Source: Anaeromyxobacter oryzae (lineage in GTDB: Bacteria > Myxococcota > Myxococcia > Myxococcales > Anaeromyxobacteraceae). From it: a DNA stretch of 64,000 nucleotides. A program made the translations under genes and the position numbers. Position 1 is the first letter of the stretch, and each line of letters starts with the position of its first letter. The stretch spans positions 62,001-126,000 of the forward strand of contig NZ_AP025591.1 of the NCBI RefSeq assembly GCF_023169945.1, written 5' to 3'. This document shows positions 11,190-18,962 of the stretch, piece by piece. Under the pieces are notes generated by a model. The model saw nothing but the letters and a program-made list of their open reading frames with translations, ran no database searches and was not told the DNA's origin.

Positions 11190-11429
11190 TCAGCGGAGCA
11201 GGAACGCGAGCGCCCCGGCGACGCCCGCGAGGCCGGTGACGACGTACAGGACCCCGGCCGCGACCGCCTTCCCGCCGACGAGCCGCCCGCCGCTCGTCGA
11301 CATGGTCCGGCGCACGAACCCGTCGCGCACGCCGATCCAGGCGCAGGCCGCGCCGGAGACGAGCAGCACCACGACCACCACCCAGTGGAGCGGGTTCCCG
11401 CGATCGAGCAGCGCTTCCACGGGCCGCAT
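11190..11429 (-). CDS. Small two-helix membrane protein
   Basis: I do not recognise this 79-residue protein. It has two clear membrane helices, near residues 15-34 (HWVVVVVLLVSGAACAWIGV) and 54-76 (AVAAGVLYVVTGLAGVAGAL), with a short basic loop (RDGFVRRTM) between them. It overall resembles other small inner-membrane proteins. The start is taken at the ATG at 11429, because the longer frame upstream is an antisense shadow of the SIMPL-domain gene. It is divergent from that gene with 94 bases between starts, and shares its strand with cimA. SecG was considered because of size and topology, but its conserved residues are absent. Confidence 0.6.
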   Translation of the reverse strand: MRPVEALLDRGNPLHWVVVVVLLVSGAACAWIGVRDGFVRRTMSTSGGRLVGGKAVAAGVLYVVTGLAGVAGALAFLLR

Positions 11430-11523
11430 TCTACCCACGCCGGCGCTGCGCCGCGCCCCCGCGAGGGGCTGGATCGATTTCACCGGACGCGCGTTGCTAC
11501 GGCCGACACCACCGGAGGTCCCC

Positions 11524-12249
11524 GTGAACCGTGCCGTGCTCCTCGCAGTGCTCCTCGCCCTCCCCGTCGCGCCCGCCGCCCAGGTCCAGGTCCCGCCCCG
11601 GGAGCCGGCGCCGGCGTGGCCTCCCGCCCTCGGCCCGCGCGCCATCAGCGTGACCGGCGAAGGGAAGGTCGCGGTCCGGCCGGACCTCGCCGTCGTCGAC
11701 GCGGGCGTGGAGTCGACCGGGAAGGACCTCGGGAAGGTCACGGCCGACGCCGCCGCCCAGCAGAAGCGGCTGCTCCAGGCGCTCGCGCAGGCCGGCATCG
11801 CCGAGAAGGACGTCCAGACGACGCGCCACGACGTCACCGTGAACCGGCCGTGGAAGGACGGGAGCCCGGGGCCGATCACCGGCTACACGGTCGTCGACGA
11901 GGTCCGGGTGAAGGTTCGGGACGTCTCGCGGCTCGGGGCGGTGCTCGATCGCGTCGTCGCGGCCGGCGCGAACACGCTGCGCGGCCTCTCCTTCGAGAAG
12001 GAGGATCCGGCGCCGCAGCGCCGGGAGGCGCTCGCCCGGGCCGTGGGCGACGCGCGCGCCAAGGCGGAGGCGATCGCGAAGGCGGCGGGCGTGGGGCTCG
12101 GCGACGTCCTCTCGGTGGACGAGGCCGCCGCGGCGCCGCGACCGATCCCGATGATGCGGGCGGTGGCGAGGGAGGGTGGCGAGGCGCCCGTGTCGCCCGG
12201 CGAGGTCGAGGTCTCGGGGCAGGTCGAGGTGACGTTCGCGATCCGCTGA
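11524..12249 (+). CDS. SIMPL-domain (DUF541) exported protein
   Basis: This is a 241-residue exported protein with one SIMPL domain (DUF541, the YggE/BP26 family). Residues 1-19 form a signal peptide (VNRAVLLAVLLALPVAPAA). The mature part carries the family pattern ISVTGEGKVAVRPDLAVVDA, the central DVTVNRPW and GYTVVDEVRVKVRDVS, then ALARAVGDARAKAEAIAKAA and a closing VEVTFAI. Family members form periplasmic ring-like or filamentous oligomers and have been linked to oxidative stress, though the molecular role is unclear. The GTG at 11524 is preceded by GGAGG at 5 bases, which fixes the start. It may share a transcript with the FKBP gene 63 bases downstream. Confidence 0.92.
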   Translation: MNRAVLLAVLLALPVAPAAQVQVPPREPAPAWPPALGPRAISVTGEGKVAVRPDLAVVDAGVESTGKDLGKVTADAAAQQKRLLQALAQAGIAEKDVQTTRHDVTVNRPWKDGSPGPITGYTVVDEVRVKVRDVSRLGAVLDRVVAAGANTLRGLSFEKEDPAPQRREALARAVGDARAKAEAIAKAAGVGLGDVLSVDEAAAAPRPIPMMRAVAREGGEAPVSPGEVEVSGQVEVTFAIR

Positions 12250-12312
12250 CGTGGCGCGAGGCGGGCGGCGCGGCTACGATTCGCGCCTTCTCGTCCGAAA
12301 CGGGAGCGCGCC

Positions 12313-12636
12313 ATGTCGAAGCCGCAGATCGAGGACCTCGTGAAGGGCAAGGGACCGGAGGCGGTCCGGGACAAGACCGTCGAGGTGCACTACACGGGCT
12401 GGCTCACCGACGGGAAGCAGTTCGACTCGTCGGTGGGCGGCAGCCCGTTCTCGTTCCGGCTCGGCGCCGGCGAGGTCATCGAGGGCTGGGATCGGGGCGT
12501 CGCCGGCATGAAGGTCGGCGGCAAGCGCAAGCTGACGCTCGCGGCCGACCTCGCGTACGGTGCGCGCGGGGCGCCGCCGGAGATCCCGCCGAACGCGACG
12601 CTCGTGTTCGAGATCGAGCTGCTCTCGGTGTACTGA
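12313..12636 (+). CDS. FKBP-type peptidyl-prolyl cis-trans isomerase
   Basis: This 107-residue cytoplasmic protein is essentially one minimal FKBP domain. It has the expected pattern: [37 protein letters not shown], the Lys-rich [17 protein letters not shown] and the end [20 protein letters not shown]. Conserved active-site residues of the FKBP fold (Tyr27, Asp38, the VIEGWD turn, Tyr82) are in place. There is no signal peptide, chaperone insert (as in SlyD) or second domain, so it is a single-domain FKBP. GGGAG lies 5-6 bases before the ATG. It follows the SIMPL gene on the same strand and converges with the acyltransferase gene. Confidence 0.96.
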   Translation: MSKPQIEDLVKGKGPEAVRDKTVEVHYTGWLTDGKQFDSSVGGSPFSFRLGAGEVIEGWDRGVAGMKVGGKRKLTLAADLAYGARGAPPEIPPNATLVFEIELLSVY

Positions 12637-12639
12637 GCC

Positions 12640-13524
12640 TCACGCCCCTGCGGCGCGGTGCCGGCCCCGGGGGGCGCGCGGAGCGCGGAGCGGCGGCCGC
12701 CGGACGAGCGGCACCGCCTCCGCGACGTGCGCCGCGCTCTCCACGAGCGCCGAGAGCCGCGCGAGGGGCTTCCCCGCCGCGTTCCGGTCGAGCGTCGCCT
12801 GCACCGTCGCCCGGACGCGCGCGGCCATCGCGCCCTGGTAGTCGGGGTCGCGGAGCGCGTCGCGCACGCCGTCCATCCGGACGGGCTCGTGGAAGACGAT
12901 CTTCCACCGCGCCGGCAGCGGGACGAGCGAGAGCGGGAGCCCGAGGATCGACCCGATCACCGGCTCGAGGCGCCGCACCGTCCAGGCGACCGGGAGGCTC
13001 TCCTCCCCGCCGAGGACCGCGACCGGTACGACCGGCGCATCCAGCGCCGCCGCGACGCGGACGAACCCGCGCTTCCAGGCGCGCTGCCGGTAGGCCTTCC
13101 AGAACGGCTTGCAGTTCCCCTCGACGCCCTCCGGGAAGATCCCGCACGCGCGGATCTGGGGCGGCAGCTTCTCCGGCCGCTTCATCCACGAGACCGGCAC
13201 GGCGCCGAGGCGGCGAAGGAACGGCCCGAGCAGCGGGGCGGCGAGCGCGGCGTCGTGCGCCGCGAAGAACGGCGTGAGGTCCGGGCCGATGGCGTCGAAC
13301 ACCGCGAGGCCCGTGAAGAACCCGTCGAGCGGGAACCAGCCGGCGTGGTTCATCGCGTACACGACCCGGCCGTCGCGCGGCAGGTGCTCCGCCCCCTCGA
13401 CCTCGAGCTTGAAGTACCCGAGGCGCAGGAGTGCGCGCATGGCCGGGATGACCGTCCGCTCGAGCAGGGCGTGGTCGATGACCGGGGGCGCGGACGCCTC
13501 CGCGCTCCGGAGCTTCTGCAGCAT
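12640..13524 (-). CDS. Phospholipid/glycerol acyltransferase family protein
   Basis: The 294-residue product has a PlsC-like acyltransferase fold. The catalytic histidine lies in YAMNHAGWFPLDGFF, with Asp seven residues after the His rather than the usual five, a variant I recall from uncharacterised members of the family. Further motifs are the glycerol-phosphate-binding GIFPEGVEGNCKPFW and the hydrophobic PVVPVAVLGGEESLP. The start at 13524 has AGGGGGA 5 bases upstream; the frame extends further, but only as a shadow. It is probably inner-membrane associated and transfers acyl chains to a glycerolipid or another alcohol. It is divergent from the ferritin-like gene, with a 250-base gap that holds no clear promoter. 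Confidence 0.86.
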   Translation of the reverse strand: MLQKLRSAEASAPPVIDHALLERTVIPAMRALLRLGYFKLEVEGAEHLPRDGRVVYAMNHAGWFPLDGFFTGLAVFDAIGPDLTPFFAAHDAALAAPLLGPFLRRLGAVPVSWMKRPEKLPPQIRACGIFPEGVEGNCKPFWKAYRQRAWKRGFVRVAAALDAPVVPVAVLGGEESLPVAWTVRRLEPVIGSILGLPLSLVPLPARWKIVFHEPVRMDGVRDALRDPDYQGAMAARVRATVQATLDRNAAGKPLARLSALVESAAHVAEAVPLVRRPPLRAPRAPRGRHRAAGA

Positions 13525-13774
13525 CGCTGGTCCCCCTGCACGTCGCGAGCGGTCGGCGGCCCGCGCGGTTTTCGAAGACGCCGGCCACTCTATGGTCGGC
13601 GCCCCCCGGAGGGAACGTCCCCAGGCGGACCGATTCTTCCGTCGGCGCGCGCGAGCCGCACGCCCGCCGCCCGGGCCCACCGGGCCCCCGCCCGGACGCC
13701 GGCGCTCCGCTCGCGACAGGCTGCCGCGCCCGTTACGAGGACTGCGTCGTACGGACCCGCCACCGGAGGTAGCG

Positions 13775-14302
13775 ATGACCCAGGGGATCGACTTCGCGCG
13801 GCTGACGCTCAGGGACGCCCTCGACCTTGCCATCCTCATGGAGGACGAGGCGCAGGAGCGGTACGAGGAGTTCACGCGGATCGTCGGCGGGCGCTACCCG
13901 GGCGACGCCTCGGACATGTTCCGGATGATGGCCCAGAACGAGGCCAAGCACCGGAAGCAGCTCTCCGACCGCCGCGCGCAGCTCTTCGCCGGGCAGACCA
14001 CGAGCGTGACCCGCGACATGATCGACGACCTGGAGGCCCCGGACCGCGGGACGCCGCGCGTGTTCATGTCGGCCCGCCAGGCGATGGAGGTCGCGCTCCG
14101 CGCCGAGGAGAAGGCGCGCGACTTCTTCGACGGCGCGCTGCCGCACGTGCAGGACCCCGAGGTCCGCGCGCTGTTCCAGGATCTCCGGGCGGAGGAGGAG
14201 CGGCACGGGGAATTCGTCCGCGCGCGCATGGTCCGCCTGCCGCCCGGACCGGACGTCGAGGAGGACGAGGCGGACGCGCCGGGGTCGGATCCGGGGAACT
14301 GA
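13775..14302 (+). CDS. Ferritin-like (rubrerythrin-type) di-iron protein
   Basis: The 175-residue protein consists of a four-helix ferritin-like domain. Carboxylate and histidine ligands fit a di-iron site: LMEDEAQERYEEF (Glu23-Glu32), MAQNEAKHRKQ (Glu56, His59), LRAEEKARDFF (Glu111-112) and LRAEEERHGEF (Glu140-142, His144). No C-terminal rubredoxin domain is present, so it is a sulerythrin- or ferritin-like form rather than full rubrerythrin. GGAGG precedes the ATG by 6 bases. The stop codon is immediately followed by the GTG of eutB, so these genes are translationally coupled. Peroxide scavenging or iron handling for the radical enzyme downstream is plausible but inferred. Confidence 0.87.
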   Translation: MTQGIDFARLTLRDALDLAILMEDEAQERYEEFTRIVGGRYPGDASDMFRMMAQNEAKHRKQLSDRRAQLFAGQTTSVTRDMIDDLEAPDRGTPRVFMSARQAMEVALRAEEKARDFFDGALPHVQDPEVRALFQDLRAEEERHGEFVRARMVRLPPGPDVEEDEADAPGSDPGN

Positions 14303-15694
14303 GTGCCCTTCGCCCACACGGTCGGCGGCGTCGGCTGGCGGTTCGAGGACCTGAAGGACCTCCTCGCGAAGGCGTCGCCGCACCGCTCGGGGGACGACCT
14401 CGCGGGGATCGCGGCGCGGAGCGCGGAGGAGCGGATGGCGGCGCGGTGCGCGCTCGCCGACCTGCCGCTCGCGGCGCTCCTCGCCGAGCCGGTGGTCCCG
14501 TACGAGGTCGACGAGGTGACGCGCCTGGTCGTCGACGGGCACGACCGGGCCGCGTTCGCCCCCATCGCCCACCTCACCGTGGGCGCGTTTCGCGAGTGGC
14601 TCCTCGACGACGCGACCGGGCCCGACGACCTCGCGCGTGCGGCGCGCGGGATCACGCCGGAGATGGCGGCGGCGGTCTCGAAGCTCATGCGGAACCAGGA
14701 CCTCGTGGTCGCGGCCCGGAAGTGCCGCGTCGTGACCCGGTTCCGCGACACCATCGGGCTCCCCGGGCGCCTGTCGGTCCGCCTCCAGCCGAACCACCCG
14801 ACCGACGATCCGCGCGGCGTCGCGGCCGCGGTCCTCGACGGGCTCCTGCTCGGCGCCGGCGACGCGGTCATCGGCGTGAACCCCGCCGGCGACGCGCTCC
14901 CCGACCTGCTCGCGCTGTGGCGGCTCCTCGACCGCCTCGTCCAGGGGCTCGCGATCCCGACGCAGACCTGCGTCCTCGCCCACGTCACCGCGCAGCTCCG
15001 CGCCATCGAGGCGGGCGCGCCCGTCGACCTCGTCTTCCAGTCCATCGCCGGGACGGAGGCGGCGAACCGGAGCTTCGGCGTGGACCTCGCGCTCCTCCGC
15101 GAGGCGCACGCCGCGGCGAGATCGCTCCGCCGGGGCACGGTCGGCGACCAGGTGATGTACTTCGAGACGGGCCAGGGGAGCGCGCTCTCGGCGAACGCCC
15201 ACCACGGCGTCGACCAGCAGACGCTCGAGGCCCGGGCCTACGGCGTGGCGCGCGCGTTCGATCCGCTGCTCGTGAACTCGGTCGTGGGGTTCATCGGGCC
15301 GGAGTACCTCGCGGACGGGAGGCAGATCGTCCGCGCCGGCCTGGAGGACCACTTCTGCGGGAAGCTCCTCGGCCTCCCGCTCGGCGTGGACGTCTGCTAC
15401 ACGAACCACGCGGACGCGGACGGGGACGACACGGACGTGCTGCTCACGATGCTCGGCGTCGCCGGCGTGGCGTACGTGATGGGCGTGCCGGGCGCGGACG
15501 ACGTCATGCTCGGGTACCAGAGCACGTCGTTCCACGACGCGCTGTACCTCCGGAGCGTGCTCGGCCTCCGGCGCGCGCCCGAGTTCGAGGCGTGGCTCGC
15601 GCGGATGGAGCTCGTCGACGACGCGGGGATGCCGATCCCCCCGGCCGCCGGGAGCCGGCTCCTCGCCGCGGCGCGAGAGGTCGCCGCGTCGTGA
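14303..15694 (+). CDS. eutB: Ethanolamine ammonia-lyase large subunit
   Basis: EutB is the catalytic TIM-barrel subunit of the adenosylcobalamin enzyme that splits ethanolamine to acetaldehyde and ammonia. The 463-residue product (E. coli about 453) carries family segments such as IANLMRNQDL-like SKLMRNQDLVVAARK, RLQPNHPTDDPRGV, GVNPAGD, VFQSIAGTEAANRSFGV, MYFETGQGSALSANAHHGVD and CYTNHADADGDD. The GTG start directly follows the stop of the ferritin-like gene, and the last bases overlap eutC by 4 bp. No eutA reactivase, aldehyde dehydrogenase or microcompartment shell gene is in the window, so this looks like a stand-alone lyase for nitrogen or carbon salvage. Confidence 0.97.
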   Translation: MPFAHTVGGVGWRFEDLKDLLAKASPHRSGDDLAGIAARSAEERMAARCALADLPLAALLAEPVVPYEVDEVTRLVVDGHDRAAFAPIAHLTVGAFREWLLDDATGPDDLARAARGITPEMAAAVSKLMRNQDLVVAARKCRVVTRFRDTIGLPGRLSVRLQPNHPTDDPRGVAAAVLDGLLLGAGDAVIGVNPAGDALPDLLALWRLLDRLVQGLAIPTQTCVLAHVTAQLRAIEAGAPVDLVFQSIAGTEAANRSFGVDLALLREAHAAARSLRRGTVGDQVMYFETGQGSALSANAHHGVDQQTLEARAYGVARAFDPLLVNSVVGFIGPEYLADGRQIVRAGLEDHFCGKLLGLPLGVDVCYTNHADADGDDTDVLLTMLGVAGVAYVMGVPGADDVMLGYQSTSFHDALYLRSVLGLRRAPEFEAWLARMELVDDAGMPIPPAAGSRLLAAAREVAAS

Positions 15695-16467
15695 GCGGCG
15701 ATCCCGACCCGCTGGACCTGCCGCCCGGCGGCCCGCTCGCGGCGCTCCGCCGCTTCACGCCCGCCCGCATCGGGCTCGGCCGCGCCGGACCGGCGCTGCC
15801 CACGCGCGAGCTGCTCCGCCTCGGGCTCGCGCACGCGCGGGCGCGCGACGCGGTGCACGCGGCGCTGGACGCCCCGGGGCTCGAGGCGGCGCTCCGCGCC
15901 CTCGACCACGCCCCGCGGCTCGTCCGCAGCGCCGCGCCGGACCGGGCGACCTACCTCCTCCGCCCGGATCTCGGGCGCCGCCTCGACGCGGCGTCCGCCG
16001 CCGCCCTCGCGCCGGCGCCGGATCCACCGCCGCCGGTGGCCGTCGTGCTCGCCGACGGGCTCTCGGCGATCGCCGTCGTGCGGCACGCGCCGCCGCTCCT
16101 CGCGGCGCTCGCGGCCCGGGCTTCGGAGCGATGGACGGGCGTCCCGGTGGTGATCGCGCTCCAGGCGCGGGTCGCGCTCGGCGACGAGGTCGGCGCGCGC
16201 CTCGGGGCGAGGCTCGTCGCGGTGCTCGTCGGCGAGCGTCCCGGGCTCTCGTCACCGGATAGCCTCGGCGTCTACCTCACGCTCGCGCCGCAACCGGGCC
16301 GGACCGACGCCGAGCGGAGCTGCGTCTCGAACGTCCGGCCGGAGGGGCTCGGCTACGCGGAGGCCGCGGAGCGCATCGACGGGATCGTCGCCGCGGGGCT
16401 CGCCGGCGGGACGACGGGCGTCGCGCACCTCGGCGGGAGCGCCGCTTCGCCGGCGCTGCCGCGATGA
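15691..16467 (+). CDS. eutC: Ethanolamine ammonia-lyase small subunit
   Basis: EutC pairs with EutB and helps bind adenosylcobalamin. The 258-residue product, slightly shorter than E. coli EutC, shows RFTPARIGLGRAGPALPT near the N-terminus and VVLADGLSAIAVVRHA. The cobalamin-side segments VLVGERPGLSSPDSLGVYLT and CVSNVRPEGLGYAEAAERI follow, with a closing GTTGVAHLGG. The GTG start overlaps the eutB stop as GTGA, so the two are translationally coupled. The gene converges on the Tat lipoprotein aldo/keto reductase with only 10 bases between stops, leaving no room for separate terminators. Confidence 0.95.
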   Translation: MSGDPDPLDLPPGGPLAALRRFTPARIGLGRAGPALPTRELLRLGLAHARARDAVHAALDAPGLEAALRALDHAPRLVRSAAPDRATYLLRPDLGRRLDAASAAALAPAPDPPPPVAVVLADGLSAIAVVRHAPPLLAALAARASERWTGVPVVIALQARVALGDEVGARLGARLVAVLVGERPGLSSPDSLGVYLTLAPQPGRTDAERSCVSNVRPEGLGYAEAAERIDGIVAAGLAGGTTGVAHLGGSAASPALPR

Positions 16468-16477
16468 GCGCGTCTCG

Positions 16478-17491
16478 TCACCCGAGCCAGCTCGGGTTCT
16501 GCGTCGTCCCGTCGTAGCTCTCGCTCGTCTTGTACCGCTCGTCGGCGCCGCTCGCGCCGGCCGGCGCCGTCTTCGCCAGGACGGCGCTCACCTCCGCCTC
16601 CGACATCGGCTGGAACCCTCGCGCGATCCGCAGCGCCTGCTCGACGCGGTCGAGCGAGTCGCAGCCGGTGATCACGGACGAGGCCGGGAGGCTCATCGCG
16701 TACCGCAGCGACTCCTCCGCGGTCGCGAGCCCCCGCTGGACGATGCGCCCGTCCGCCATCGGCTTCATCGAGAGGACGCCGATGCCCTCCTGCACGAGGC
16801 GCGGGAGGACGCGCTGCTCGAAGCTGTCGTAGTGCGCGTCGAGGACGTTGAGCGGCATCTGCACGGTGTCGAACGTGAAGCCCCGGCGCGCCGCCTCGTC
16901 GAGCATGGCGAGGTGGATCCCGGGCGACTTGTGGCCGGTGAACCCGATGAAGCGGATCTTTCCGGCGCGCCGGGCGTCGTCGAGCGCCTCGAACGCGCCC
17001 TCGTCGAAGGCGCGCTGCGGGTCGCTCGGGCGGATCACCTCGTGGAGCTGCATGAGGTCCACATGGTCGACGCCGAGGTGCTGGAGCGACTCGTCGATCT
17101 GCCGCGACGCGGCCGCCCTCGTCCGGCCGTCGATCTTCGTCATGAGGAAGACGCGGTCGCGGTAGCCGTCCCGGAGCGCCTCGCCCATCCGGCGCTCGCT
17201 CTCGCCGTCGTGGTAGTCCCAGCAGTTGTCGAGGAAGGTGATGCCTCCGTCGATCGCGGTCCGGACGATCCGGATGCTCTCGTCCTTCGACGCGGGGACC
17301 GCGAGGTGGTAGCCGCCGAGGCCGATCGCCGAGACCGCGGCGCCGGTGCGGCCGAGCCTCCGGAGCGGGAGCTGCGGCGTCGGCTGGGACCCTCCTCCAC
17401 CTCCACCGCCGCCTGCTCTCCCGCCGCCGCAGCCCACGGCGGGAAGGACGGTCAGCGCCAGCGTGGCGCGAAGGAAGTCCCGGCGGGTCAT
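16478..17491 (-). CDS. Tat-exported lipoprotein aldo/keto reductase
   Basis: The 337-residue protein begins with a twin-arginine signal (MTRRDFLRATLALTVLPAVG) ending in a lipobox Cys, then a Gly-rich linker of about 15 residues before the catalytic domain. The aldo/keto reductase tetrad is complete: Asp and Tyr in FLDNCWDYHDGESERRMG, Lys in FLMTKIDGRT and His in VDLMQLHEVI. The C-terminal cofactor part includes SVITGCDSLDRVEQALRIA. It should fold with a nicotinamide cofactor in the cytoplasm and then be exported and anchored to a membrane. I chose the ATG at 17491 since GGGAGG lies 5 bases upstream and the Tat motif follows at once. The substrate is unknown. Confidence 0.9.
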   Translation of the reverse strand: MTRRDFLRATLALTVLPAVGCGGGRAGGGGGGGGSQPTPQLPLRRLGRTGAAVSAIGLGGYHLAVPASKDESIRIVRTAIDGGITFLDNCWDYHDGESERRMGEALRDGYRDRVFLMTKIDGRTRAAASRQIDESLQHLGVDHVDLMQLHEVIRPSDPQRAFDEGAFEALDDARRAGKIRFIGFTGHKSPGIHLAMLDEAARRGFTFDTVQMPLNVLDAHYDSFEQRVLPRLVQEGIGVLSMKPMADGRIVQRGLATAEESLRYAMSLPASSVITGCDSLDRVEQALRIARGFQPMSEAEVSAVLAKTAPAGASGADERYKTSESYDGTTQNPSWLG

Positions 17492-17580
17492 GGCGCCTCC
17501 CGGGTACAAGGTGGCCGCTGCGGGTCGCTCGCGGGAGCAGCGGGGGCGGCCGGGCGGCCAGGCCGAGAATCAGTCCGCGG

Positions 17581-18114
17581 CTACGCCTCGCGCGGCGCGA
17601 GCGCGCGGATCTCCCGGAGCGCCGCGACGACCGCCGACTCGTCGGGCCCCGGCACGCCGCGGGCGGCCGACTGAGCGAGCGCGTCGACGATCTCGTTCAC
17701 CGCGTGCCCGTCGTGGCCGCGGACCCAGCGGTACGCGACGGTGAGCTCGCGGGCGCGCGCGTCGAGCGCCTCGATGAGGTCGCGGTTCAGGACCGGCTCG
17801 CCGGTCGCCGTCTTCCAGCCCTTGCGGCGCCATCCGTGGATCCACTTCGAGAGCGCGTCGATGACGTAGCGCGAGTCCGAGATCACCTCGACGGCCTCGC
17901 CCGCCGGCAGCCCATCGAGGGCCTCGAGCACGGCCCGGAGCTCCATCCGGTTGTTCGTGACGGCGTACCCGCCGTCCTCGACCCACCGCGTGCCGCCGAA
18001 GCGCAGCGCGGGGCGGGCCCGGTCGAGGACGACGAACCCCGTGCCGCCGGGGCCGCCGGGGTTCACGAGCGCCGAGCCGTCGGCGTAGACGAGGAAGCGG
18101 GCGGTGCCGGACAT
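17581..18114 (-). CDS. rnhA: Ribonuclease HI
   Basis: RNase HI cleaves the RNA strand of RNA-DNA hybrids. The 177-residue product has the D-E-D-D catalytic set at Asp12 ([12 protein letters not shown]), Glu58 ([13 protein letters not shown]), Asp80 ([11 protein letters not shown]) and Asp144 (NEIVDALA), plus the conserved loop His134 in [11 protein letters not shown]. The basic protrusion ([19 protein letters not shown]) of the E. coli-type enzyme is present. The C-terminus has an extra tail of about 25 residues ([20 protein letters not shown]). The ATG at 18114 starts at the first conserved strand; upstream sequence in frame belongs to the divergent plsC strand. Only 48 bases separate it from plsC, so the two share a promoter region. 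Confidence 0.96.
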   Translation of the reverse strand: MSGTARFLVYADGSALVNPGGPGGTGFVVLDRARPALRFGGTRWVEDGGYAVTNNRMELRAVLEALDGLPAGEAVEVISDSRYVIDALSKWIHGWRRKGWKTATGEPVLNRDLIEALDARARELTVAYRWVRGHDGHAVNEIVDALAQSAARGVPGPDESAVVAALREIRALAPREA

Positions 18115-18162
18115 GCGGACGCGCACCCTACCCCGCCGCCCTGACTCCGGTAAGCTCCTGCC

Positions 18163-18894
18163 GTGCGGCTCATCGCGACGGCCCTCACCTACCTCCTCGC
18201 CGCGAGCATCCTGTTCCTCGCGTTCCCCGTCGCCCTGGCCGTCTTCGTGGTCACGTGGCCGTTCGATCGGCACCGCCTCGCGACGAGCCGGGCGGTCCGG
18301 CTCCTCGGCGAGATCCTGCTCCGCGCCGCGCCGCTGTGGTCGGTGGAGATCGAGGGCGCCTACCCGCCCCAGCCCGGCGCGTTCGTCGTCGTCCCGAACC
18401 ACCAGTCGATGATCGACGCCCTCGCGGTGGCCTGCCTACCGCGCGAGGCGAAGTGGATGGGGAAGGCGTCGGTGTTCCGGTTCCCGTGGATAGGCTGGGC
18501 GTTCCACCTCTGCGGCCACGTGCCCGTGCTGCGAGGGGATCGCGAGAGCGGCGCGGCGGCGAGGGCGCGCGTGCGCCGGTACGTGGAGGCGGGGATCCCC
18601 GTCGGCCTCTTCGCCGAGGGGACGCGCAGCCGCGACGGTACGCTGCGGCCGTTCCGGGCCGGGCCCTTCAAGACCGCGATCGAGACCGCCGTGCCGATCG
18701 TGCCGGTGGCGATCTCCGGCGCGGGCCGGGCGATGGCCCCGGACCAGCCGCTGCTCCAGCCGGCGAGGATCCGGGTGCGGATCCTGCCGGCGATCCCCAC
18801 CACGGGGCGGCGGCTCGAGGACGTCGACGCGCTCCGGGAGGAGACGCGGCGCGCGATCGCGGGGGCGCTGGGGGAGATGGAGCGTGACCCGTGA
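18163..18894 (+). CDS. plsC: 1-acyl-sn-glycerol-3-phosphate acyltransferase
   Basis: PlsC acylates lysophosphatidic acid to phosphatidic acid at the inner membrane. The 243-residue protein has one or two N-terminal membrane helices (residues 5-32) and the HX4D catalytic motif in [12 protein letters not shown]. Further motifs are [11 protein letters not shown], the substrate-binding [20 protein letters not shown] and [10 protein letters not shown]. The start is a GTG 48 bases from the divergent rnhA. Length and motif order are normal for the family. A short gap and the convergent pepD gene follow. Confidence 0.93.
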   Translation: MRLIATALTYLLAASILFLAFPVALAVFVVTWPFDRHRLATSRAVRLLGEILLRAAPLWSVEIEGAYPPQPGAFVVVPNHQSMIDALAVACLPREAKWMGKASVFRFPWIGWAFHLCGHVPVLRGDRESGAAARARVRRYVEAGIPVGLFAEGTRSRDGTLRPFRAGPFKTAIETAVPIVPVAISGAGRAMAPDQPLLQPARIRVRILPAIPTTGRRLEDVDALREETRRAIAGALGEMERDP

Positions 18895-18962
18895 CCGTGC
18901 CGTGAGCCGGCACGCCCACGGGCACGGCGACGGGCCACGGGGCGAGCGCCGCGTCGACGCTC

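Noticed and set aside
11190..11429. SecG
   Set aside because: Size and two helices fit, but conserved SecG residues and context are missing.
13733..15535. A 600-codon minus-strand frame opposite the ferritin-like gene and eutB
   Set aside because: Both plus-strand genes have strong family motifs; the frame is a composition artefact.
17395..17430. Glycine-codon run in the Tat lipoprotein as a possible frameshift site
   Set aside because: It reads in frame as a Gly-rich linker typical after a lipobox, and the coding frame continues without a break.
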